Part shown: in pieces, positions 55,401 to 64,000 of the stretch
How positions within the stretch are numbered: the stretch's first letter is position 1
Layout of the letters: each line of letters opens with the position of its first letter
NCBI RefSeq assembly: GCF_029784155.1
Contig: NC_073693.1
Span: 289,760,875-289,824,874 of the forward strand
DNA length: 64,000 bases
Source: Uranotaenia lowii
Lineage: Eukaryota > Arthropoda > Insecta > Diptera > Culicidae
Direction: 5' to 3'
The notes under the pieces: generated by a model
What the model was told of the DNA's origin: nothing
Databases searched by the model: none
Seen by the model: the letters and a program-made list of their open reading frames with translations, nothing else
Translations under genes and position numbers: made by a program

Positions 55401-58309
55401 ATCATCGGTATAAAATTGCCTTCCTGGTGAATATAAATTTATTGCGGAAATCTTGCCCTATAAATTCAAAATTCATTGTAAAGTTGAGATTGAGTCTTAG
55501 GAAATCTGAGGAAAATTAGATATTGACAAAAAAGTCACAAAACAGCCACTTTTGGAAATTCGTCCTAAGTCCTATGTTTCGTATTTTGCAAATCCAAAGA
55601 TAAAAAAATGTGCCAAATTACGCCAACTTTCCAATCCTTTTTTCAAAATTTATCTGGTTTGACTTAAACAATTTTGACGGTTCATTGATGGAAAAGTATG
55701 GTTCTTACACCACTTTTTAACATTTTTTGTGGTCATGATCTCAAAAAATTAATAATAAAAATATCCATGTACACAACGTAAAGCATCTAATTTCAGCTAT
55801 CTGGGGCATTAGGTGAATTTTTTTAGCCTTCCATAGCTGATCTACAGTCTTTTTTCCTATGCATGTTTTTCGGATTTTTCCTTACACTTAGAAAATCGAA
55901 AAACTGTAGTATTGTAGCTGAATATTGTTTGAGAAATATATTTGAGTTACATCACGAAATTTCTAAAACTACGTATCAATTTTTTACAAATCAATTGGAT
56001 AATAAGACAGTCAAATTAGAAACTTTCAAACACTACAGAACTACCCTCCATTGTAGGCTTTAAATATTTGAAGCATTGAGAGTTTTCTAACCTAATAAAC
56101 TCTACCAAGAGGTACAAATCTCTTATCCAAACTATGAATCAAATTTCGTTTTTAAAAATTAGTTAATACCTGTTATTATTATCTTTAAACGTTTATTTCT
56201 ACACTAAGTTTTCGTTGAACTTAGTTTTATATCGACTCATCATAAATTTAATCAGACAACAACATATCCATATTAATTTAAAATATCTATCCGCAGGGTT
56301 TTTTCTTGATTTTACAAAATTTTTCAAACTCCCTGATTGATTTCGACCAAATAATCTCGGTCATGACCACTGCTACGTGGTCTCCCATATCTGGAATCTA
56401 CGGAGCGATGTCAGTTTGTAGTTTAGTTTGCCACCAGCAACCACATCCCCCCCTCCATTCTTTGAGGGAGGCAATCTGGCGAAGTCCAAGGGGGTTCGCA
56501 ACCGAAGTAATTAAGCCAGCAGAAGTAAATATTTACCGACTCACACTGATCTTCACGTGAAGTAAGTTAACTAACTAGTACAACCTCCAACCTCACTTAC
56601 TCTCCCAGAATTGTAAGCCAGTCAGTGGGGTTTTACAAACTCAAATGACCGAGAGAAACGACCGGGCGCGCGAAAAACTTGGCCTTTGGCGCTGGCCTGG
56701 CATTATTGTGTATTTTCATTAACAACAATCGAACCCGGCCCAGTTGGATAAACTCGTGCTGATTACCTTTTGCCCGGAATGGAATAACGTGATCTTGGGT
56801 TGCCGGGGATTTTGTTAGTTTACTCAAACCGATGATGTTATCGTGTGTTTGTTGTGTTATTAAGCACCACATGTTTTAATAATGTCTTTGGCTTTGGATT
56901 TGGGATTCACTTTTCAAATTGAGAGAAAAACACGGTTCCAATCTAAACAAATCTACCGATGTTGAAACTTCGTTTAAATCCCGGTTCTCTCAATCAATAA
57001 ACCCGTAATATCATTCAATAATTTTCGACCGTTGTTTTTATTAATGGAATGGTACTGGTCTAAGTCCAGTACCGACAAAAAAATCCACTCATTCAGCGGA
57101 GGCCATTTTTGTGCCATCTCGTGGACGTTGGATTGATTTATCGTTTCATTCTCGCTGGGTGGTGATCGAATTTATCAAAACAAAAACCCTTGGAGGTTGA
57201 GATAAAATTGTTCTGAAATGCCAACAGCTCTCGTTTCTGTGCTCGAGGGCTATTCTTCACTAATATCCACCCACCCTCGTTTCTCCCTTTCTTTCCTTCC
57301 TCCTCATTACATGAGAGGTGTGTTGAAGTTGAAGGACTAGAGATTTTAGTGTGGTTCAACTTTGAGATTGTTCTCGATGATTGTATCCCGTTTTTGACTT
57401 CACTCGAAAACTTTTGTCCAGAATAATTTTTCCCTAGAATGGCAAAAAAAATATCATCATTTTTTTTAAATTTTTCTGTTGTTTAATCTTACACATCCAT
57501 TCTACTTTTAATATTCCAAAAAATAGAAATGTTGATCCAAACTGGATTTTTTTCAATTTTTATAAAAAAAGATTAATATTCCAGTTTGGATCAATACTTC
57601 AACTTTTTTGAAATAGCACTTCTTGCTGAAAATTTTTCTGGCCAATGATTCAATCTGATGAAAAATGTTTTGCTGAAAGGTTCAGTTTTTCTGGAGAATG
57701 GTCCGTCTGGGTGAAATTCTGGGATTTTTTTCTTTCTGGGCGTACGTTCGATTCGACAAAAAAACTCATAAAATAGAGTTCAGATTAAAGAATCACAATG
57801 GTGAAAATTAAATTAAATTTACAGAGTAAGGAATCATGTTCTGCAAACCTTGAAAGAGACGCATCAGAAAATTAAAAACAGCTAACTTTTCATCCAAATA
57901 TACTAACTTTTCTCTTCGTTCTGTAACTTGTTTATTATATAAGACTAGCTGACCTTATGTGCTTTGCTACACCTTCCAAAAATTACTGAAATTTATGATA
58001 GCTACTTATTAAACTTTTCATTGATTTGCACAACATTCTAAATTCAATTTCAAAATTATTAAAATAAAATTGTCACATTTTTATTGTGAAATCTTAATTT
58101 TTTTTATTAAATAGTGTTTATTCCTTTTGATGACTCTTGATTTCTTTGCTTCATATGTTTATAGTTTTAACCAAAATATTTTTTTATATGGGGTTCACGC
58201 TGCCCTTTTTGATTTGAGAGGTTATCAAACTATCCTAGAAATATTTTTTGTAACAAAATAACTCAACAGGACACTTATTTTTATCTATTTGTTCCCGTAT
58301 TATTATACA
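55401..58309. other. Unassigned DNA, partly unique
   Basis: 56300-57370 is of more balanced composition, with no repeat partner in the window and no recognised exon. It may be conserved non-coding DNA. 57410-57750 holds a diverged relative of the CCAGAATG arm repeat at 37853 (CTGGAGAATGGTCCGTCTGGG). The rest is AT-rich. Confidence 0.4.
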
Positions 58310-59985
58310 AATTGTGAGAGTGACCCCCTCCCCTATTCCTAGATCCCTAATGGAAGGAAGGGGGGTCTAATAACATCAGAAAAACACTTGTTGTATACAA
58401 ATACGATCCCATAGCTTCATTCTCGATAAGTTTTCGAGTTATTCAAAAAATGGGTGAACTTTTCCCCACTTTATATCTCCCCTCTGGCAGGAGGAAGGTG
58501 GTCTCAAACCATCGAAGAAACATTGCCCGTACACAAATATTTTCCCATGCAAATTTGGTGCCATTTTATTGATTAGTTATCGAAATATTAAAAAAAAATC
58601 GTATGAGTGACCCTCTTCCCACTTTTTATCGTTCCCCTGCTAAACCACCGGAAAACATTTCTTGTGCTCGATTACCCTCTCATGCCAAATTTGGTTTCGT
58701 TTGCTTTATTAGTTGTCGTGATATGCTATATAATTTGTATCGGAGCCCCTCTTCCTACCTTTACCATACCTGGTAAGAGACAGTCAAGATCAAACATTCC
58801 GTGTATTCAAATACACTCCCATGCCCAATTCTGTTCCATTTGCTCGATTGTATGATTGCTCCCGTGTCATATTTGGTTCCATTTGTTAAATAAGTTCTTG
58901 GTTTATGCAAAACAATCGTATGTGAGCTCTCGTCTTCTCTAACTGTATCCCCAATTGAAGGAGAAAGAAGCCTCAAATAAGCCTCAAAATAAACCAAGAT
59001 AACCATCTTACGTATCTAAATGCTTTCCCTTGCCAAAATTGTTTCCATTTGCTCGATTAGTTCTCGAGTTCTGCGAAAAATTGTAAAGGAGCCCCTCTCA
59101 TTCCTTCCTATCACGCAACTGGAAGGGGGAAGTAGTACCAAATACTCACAGAAACATTCCTTGTGCTCAAAAACCCCTCCCAAACCGAATTTCGCTCCAT
59201 TTGCTGGGTAAGTTTCCGAGTGATGTAAAAAATTGTATGTGAGCACCCTCCTCCATAAAGATTTTCCTACTGGAAGAACGGAGGGCTCTCAAAATATCAT
59301 AGAAACATTTCTCGTAATCAAATACCTTCCCATGCGAAATTTGGTTCCATTTGCTTGATTAATTTTCCAGTTATGCTGAAAATTATAAAGGAGCCCCTCC
59401 CCACTTTCTATCTCCTTACTGGAAGGAGAGAGGGGTACCAAATATTCATAGAACTATTTATCTTACCCAAATACTCTTCCTAGCCATATTTGGTTTTATT
59501 TGCTCGATTAGTTTTCAAGTTATGCAATAAAAAAGGGGTTGGAGGCCCTCCCCTCCTTCCTGTTTCTCCATTTGAAGAAGGGAGGGGTCTGAAATAATCA
59601 TAGAACCATTTCTCGTATTCCACTACCCTCCCATGCCGAATTTTGTTCCATAAGCTTGATTAGTTCTACAGTTATGCAAAAATTGTTTGGTAAGCCCCTC
59701 CCCCCTTCCTGTCTCCCCACTGAAAGGTGGGGAGGGTACCAAATATTCTTAGAAACATTCCTCGTACCCAAGTACTCACCCATGCCAAGTTTGGTATGAT
59801 TTGCTTAATCAGTTTTCGAGTTATGAAGACTTATTACTTTTGTATGGAAGAACCCCTCCCCCCTCCCAGGAATAGGGAGGGGTCCCAAACTATTATAGGA
59901 ACCTTCTCCGGTCTCCAATATCCCCATCTGCCAAATTTCACGCAAATCGGTCCAGTAGTTTTCGAGTCTATAGGGAACAGACAGA
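58310..59985. repeat. Degenerate tandem array of about 150 bp, about 11 units
   Basis: Units carry the order GAGCCCCTCCCC, then a GGAAGGGGGAGGG-type block, AACATTTCTCGT-CAAATAC, CTCCCATGCCAAATTTGG, TTCCATTTGCTCGATTAG and TTTTCGAGTTATGCAAA. Unit marks (the CCCCTCC block) fall at about 58321, 58455, 58607, 58745, 58925, 59094, 59243, 59394, 59549, 59696 and 59852, so 133-184 apart with most near 150. Units differ a good deal. The last one ends in CACGCAAATCGGTCCAGTAG, as in similar arrays I know from insect genomes. No protein is encoded. Confidence 0.85.
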
Positions 59986-60012
59986 CAGACATACAGACAG
60001 ACAGAAGTTCAT
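59986..60012. repeat. (GACA)n microsatellite
   Basis: ACAGACAGACAGACATACAG-type run directly after the 150-bp array and just before the TA-flanked palindrome at 60022. Confidence 0.9.
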
Positions 60013-60021
60013 TTTTATATA

Positions 60022-62001
60022 CAGTTGCGTTCAAAAAAGAATGAAATCGCGTGAAGCTGCGCACCCACATTCACCTTTCACGAGCTGCCATTTCTCTCTT
60101 GGTTAATATTTTTTCATGAAAATTTCACACAATCTAGTTCAACTATCCAACTAACATTCTACGAAATTTTAAGTCTTTACTATGACGGAAAACAAAGATA
60201 GAGCTATTTCCGTAAAAAAGGGAAATTTGGAATTGCTTCACTAAACTTGCTGTATCTTCGACAATTTTCATTGAAAAATCTTGAAATTTGGTCCAAAGAT
60301 GTAAAAATGTTTGATCTAATACCAGGCCAAGTTTCGTCAGAATCGATGAACGTGATAAAAAATGGTGGCGGGTAGAAAATCAGGTTCATTTTTGCCCATC
60401 AGACGATTTCATTCTTTTTTGGACGGATGTTTGTATGGAAAACATCGTAATCCATGTATTCTTGGTTTTTTCTTTCACAAAATCAAAATTTATCACAAAG
60501 AATGTTGTAAATTGATAAAAATTTCATTCCAGCTTTGTTTAGAAACAGAAATTGTTCCAACAGAGCTGGTATTGAAACACAAGAGCGAAAAGAATACTCG
60601 CTTTAATTGTGTATCAAATTTGTTTATCGGAATAATTAGCTGGTCTTTTCTGAAACTCTGTTTTTCTCATTTTGAATTCTGTTGAAACATTTTCTCTTTC
60701 GAAACAAAGCACGAATGAAGTTTTCATTAATTTACAACATTCTTTGTGATAAATTTTAATTTTGTGAAAGAAAAAACCAAGAATACATGGATTACGATGT
60801 TTTCCATACAAACTTCCGTCCAAAAAAGAATGAAATCGTCTGCTGGGCGATAATGAACCTAATTTTCTACCCGCCACCATTTTTGATCACGTTCATCGAT
60901 TTTGAGGAATTTTGGCCTGGTATTAGATCAAACATTTTTACATCTTTGGACCTAATTTCAAGATTTTTCAATGAAAATTGTCGAAGATACATCAAGTTTA
61001 GTGAAGCAATTCCAAATTTCCCTTTTTTACGGAAATAGCTCTATCTTTGTTTCCCGTCATTTTAATTAGAGTGTCCGTCCCGGGATTTCCCGGGCGGGAA
61101 TTCCCGGGAATTTTTAAAATTCAGGAATTCCCGATTCCCGGGAATTGTAGTTTCATTCTCGGGAATTCCCGACATGTATGAAATTATTTCTCTGGAAAAG
61201 CCTAAAAGCCTCCGTTATCATTCATTGAATTGGTGCCACAATGTCGAAATTAATATGTGGACGCTTGTTGTAAAAGAAATTATGATGAAATTATCATGAC
61301 CATAGTATTTTCCACAACAAACATTGACAGTCATCGAAAACTACCTGGTACATAGTAATTTCAATAATGTTTCATGTGTACTTTTACAAAATTGATGTTA
61401 TAATTTGCGTGGTTGAAAATACTATGACGCAGAAATGGTAAAATTATCATGACAACGTCTTTGGAAAAGCAACACAATTTTTTTCCGTGTAGAAACATAA
61501 TTTTATTTATTAACCCCTAGTTGCATGGATGAATTCTTCATTTGACTTTTTCCGATTATTTTATACTTCGTTAGACTGTTTTTAATGTATCATTGTGGAA
61601 AACAGTTTGATCAATTTGATTAAAAATAATTTAAAAAAAAACATTGTGAAGTGTACGTTTTGAACAAATTATGAGCTCGTATGCATGAAAGGTTCGATAA
61701 GCTATGTATATTTGAATCGAAGTGCATATATTTTACATGATTTTGAATATTTCCCGGGATCCCGGGAATTCCCGGGAAATAGGCTACCAGATTTCCCGAT
61801 TCCCGGGAATGAGAAAATGGCCGGGAAATGGACACTCTAATTGTAATGTCTTCAAATTTCGTAGAGTGTTTGTTGAATAGTTGAACTAGATTGTGTGAAA
61901 TTTTCATGAAAAAATATCAACCGAGAGAGAAATGGCAGCTTGTCAAAGTTGGAAGTGGGTGCGTAGCGTCTCGCGATTTCATTCTTTTTTGGACGCAACT
62001 G
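60022..62001. mobile_element. 2-kb palindromic TA-flanked element (long-TIR, Tc1/mariner type ends)
   Basis: Starts CAGTTGCGTTCAAAAAAG and ends with the inverse, CTTTTTTGGACGCAACTG, each flanked by TA (60020-60021, 62002-62003). The arms pair over about 510-540 bases: left 60022 to about 60535, right about 60700 to 62001 once the nested insert at 61064-61842 is discounted; the loop is about 160 bases. The terminal word TCCAAAAAAGAATGAAATCG is also found inside each arm, inverted, at about 60401-60423 and 60819-60841. Apparent genes on both strands are mirror frames of the arms. No transposase. Confidence 0.85.
61064..61842. mobile_element. 779-bp TIR element nested in the right arm of the palindrome
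   Basis: Termini AATTAGAGTGTCC and GGACACTCTAATT are exact inverses. The subterminal parts are packed with CCCGGGAATTCCCGGG-type words (61078-61170 and 61750-61830). The middle is AT-rich. The palindrome arm continues on both sides (CCCGTCAT before, ATGTCTTCAAATTTCG after), as the uninterrupted left arm shows. Confidence 0.85.
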
Positions 62002-62003
62002 TA

Positions 62004-63348
62004 TATAGATAAAATTTTAAAAATATATTTTCTGGTTTTCTGCGTTTCAAACTACCATTGCCAATCAAATTTTTTTTAATAATTTTTTCTTCGCGTTTAA
62101 CCTAACGTTATTCAAAAAAATGTGACAAATTGTGTGCAACCAACCCGTTTAGAGGACCCGTTCATGGGGGGTTCGAAATAAGAATTGAGCTAGAAATAAT
62201 AAAAATGCCATTTTTTACTCATAAACATAACGCAAATTCGAAAAAAAATTATAAATTTTATTTATACAAATTCAAAATAAATGAGAAACGAAGTTTCAAA
62301 ATCATGTTACTTTCGCTCAGTTATTAATAAATTAAACAAAATGATGATCGTTATTCGGTACTAGAAATTTTAAGCCAATATTTTCGAAACACCAGAAAAT
62401 GATTTTGAATGAAAATTTCAAATAATACCAGAATTTAAACTTCATACATAAGAATCAGAGCACATAAATAGAATATATAAAATATTACACCACATTAGAA
62501 TAGAAATCCATTCCGAATTTTAAAATAATTTAAGATTGACCATGATTATTTTTTTTTTTAGCAAAATGATAATAGTTATTACCTTTTAATCATTTTAAAC
62601 TCTCTACTCTTTTTTTCAATAGAAGAGTTGATTATAATATCCTTTGAAAGATTTTAAAAAAGCAATTATATTTAGTCACGATTTGAATTTCTTGAAAACA
62701 CAAAGATGGTGATTGATTTTTTTTTCATACGGGAAAAATAAAATATTTCAAAAGTACCAGGGATCAAAGTCAGAGGAAATTTTTTTGACATTCAAATTCT
62801 TCCAGTTGAAAAAAGGCTAATGTTTGACTGAAGTTCATACATAATAATCACTTCATATACCTAAAATGCAACATGGTTAATTCATCAATTAACAGTTGAA
62901 ATATTGGTAAAAGACAAAAGCAAGAATCAAGGTTTTTTTTTTATAACAAATTTAGATTGGTAGATTAAAAAAAAACAAATGTTTTCAGAACACAAAAACC
63001 CAGAGTTGAAAAACAAAGGCAAACTTACCAAAATATTTCTTTTTTTTTTTTTATTTGTATGACTATAAACTTTGGTAAATTTATTTGAAAATTAAAAAAA
63101 ATATATTTTTATTTTAAGTTATTAATAAAGGAAAAAAAAGTGGTAAATTTATTTGAAAATAAAATGACAGATGCCGCATCCGGCCCGCGGCTGCAATATT
63201 TGCGGCCCGCGGCACGTCTGTAAATAATGTTCTGATCCGGCCCGCCGGACATCAAAATTTATGGTTGTGCTCTGCTATTGGTTTGAATCTACAAAAAATA
63301 CATTGATTTTCTTACTGTATGTACTCTATATTTTCTTCCAACGAAATA
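62004..63348. other. AT-rich DNA with a hAT-type MITE scrap
   Basis: No gene. 63170-63260 has GCATCCGGCCCGCGGCTGC and TTGCGGCCCGCGGCACG words like the ends of hAT-type non-autonomous elements (compare 40568-40625). Confidence 0.5.
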
Positions 63349-63941
63349 CACGGAAAATAATAAAAAGGTAAAATTTACCGAGATAAAAAGGTGAACGCTC
63401 GTGAAAGCCAAAAAGGTAACTTCTACCTCTTCGATGTGAAACTCACCTCACAGCGAGGTAAAGTTTACCTGAATCGAGCTGGAAAAAAAAATTACAATTC
63501 ACCGAGAAAAAAGGTGAATTCAAAAAAGGTAGATTGTATCCACCTAGAAAAAAGGTGAATCAAAAAAGGTAAAACTTACCTCGTAGCGAGGTGAAGTTGA
63601 CCTGGATTGAGCTAAACAAAACGTTACAGTTCATCTTGAAAAAAGGTAACAATTTGCCGAACCCGTTTATTGAACTTATGCTGTTTTGTCATTCAGGAAC
63701 AAGTTTTGCTTTGTGCCCAATATGGTAAAATCGGAACAGAACGGTAAATGTTTTCTTGGATTTCTTTAATAGTGCTGGTTCTCGTCATAATACTTTGCTT
63801 TTGTTACAGATTGGTCGACATTCCGGAACATCCCACAGATAATTCCGGAAAAGCGGGACCTAACCGGATCAATCGAAGGAGAAGGATATGAATGTCAACG
63901 CAATGCAAAAAGGTAAATTTTTTCTTTTTTTATTTTCCGTG
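63349..63941 (+). mobile_element. 593-bp TA-flanked element with CACGGAAAATAA termini
   Basis: Begins CACGGAAAATAA and ends with its inverse TTATTTTCCGTG, each bounded by TA (63347-63348, 63942-63943). The left two thirds contain about ten AAAAAAGGTRA or GCGAGGTRAAG words in two loosely tandem blocks of about 130 bases (63400-63500, 63530-63620). The right third contains the small spliced reading frame below. Confidence 0.8.
63722..63916 (+). CDS. Candidate small spliced ORF inside the CACGGAAAATAA element, 42 aa
   Basis: ATG at 63722 (context CCAATATGG) opens MVKSEQN. A donor ACG|GTAAATG at 63743/63744 and an acceptor TTTTGTTACAG at 63809 define a 66-bp intron with a T-rich 3' part. Splicing keeps phase and gives DWSTFRNIPQIIPEKRDLTG and then SIEGEGYECQRNAKR, ending at TAA 63914-63916 within the right end of the element. 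Without splicing the frame hits a stop soon after the donor. It could be the first exons of a longer transposase in an autonomous relative, a captured host gene piece, or chance. No domain recognised. Confidence 0.35.
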
Positions 63942-64000
63942 TATATTATCCATACCTGTTTGACGTCTCAGTTATGTAAGCTTATTTTGTCATGCAAGGT
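63942..64000. other. Window end
   Basis: Short AT-rich flank, nothing seen. Confidence 0.6.

Noticed and set aside
60362..61038. Nearly identical reading frames on both strands (MVAGRK...RRFHSFLDG)
   Set aside because: They are mirror images from the palindrome arms of a non-autonomous element.

Overview
This is a eukaryotic, AT-rich, repeat-saturated stretch from an insect genome, most likely a mosquito (Culicidae). Pointers: a DD37E-type ITm/mariner transposase, non-LTR retrotransposons of the CR1-like, RTE (JAM1-like), Jockey and I-like groups, tRNA-derived SINEs with box A/box B and a poly(A) tail, many TA-flanked MITEs, and 62-66 bp candidate introns. Two runs of exactly 500 N (25171-25670, 39100-39599) are scaffolding gaps. 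No complete, recognisable host gene is present. The window reads as intergenic DNA or the inside of a very large intron. The species call is inference.

Layout. 0.7-7.1 kb: a mariner C-terminal scrap, a broken CR1-like element (minus strand), and two ITmD37E copies lying tail to tail. 8.9-9.8 kb: a MITE. 10.5-12.2 kb and 30.6-32.4 kb: an inverted pair of about 1.7 kb. 12.6-16.85 kb: a second CR1-like element with ORF1 (PHD-type zinc finger) and ORF2 (endonuclease, reverse transcriptase), its PHD finger split by a 502-bp MITE with a perfect 10-bp target duplication. 17.5-23.8 kb: a nested structure bounded by TA-flanked inverted termini. It holds a large inverted array of 119-bp repeats with higher-order duplications, outer heptanucleotide arrays in mirror orientation, and a possible small spliced gene (22786-23297) whose first stop is TGA-C followed by 127 open codons. 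24-37 kb: AT-rich DNA with SINEs and MITEs. 37.85-38.82 kb: a palindromic element with a GC-rich core. 41.2-42.2 kb: a near-perfect hairpin, a heptamer array and a SINE with target duplications. 43.1-43.5 kb: a 343-bp MITE that still carries a transposase C-terminal coding scrap. 45.2-46.7 kb: a TIR element. 47.5-48.3 kb: a 5'-truncated Jockey element with a 14-bp target duplication. 50.4-53.7 kb: an RTE element with one intact 1105-codon frame, the only clearly intact long coding region here. 54.9-55.4 kb: the 3' end of an I-like element with a TAA-repeat tail. 58.3-60.0 kb: a degenerate array of about 150 bp. 60.0-62.0 kb: a 2-kb palindromic TA-flanked element with another TIR element inserted in one arm. 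63.35-63.94 kb: a 593-bp TA-flanked element that contains a small intron-bearing reading frame.

The genes do not form a pathway. They are autonomous elements (RTE, perhaps the source of activity), dead relatives, and non-autonomous passengers. The parts most worth a second look are the 17.5-23.8 kb nested inverted satellite, the two small spliced reading frames inside TA-flanked elements, the tail-to-tail ITmD37E composite, the hairpin at 41.2 kb and the 2-kb palindrome at 60 kb.
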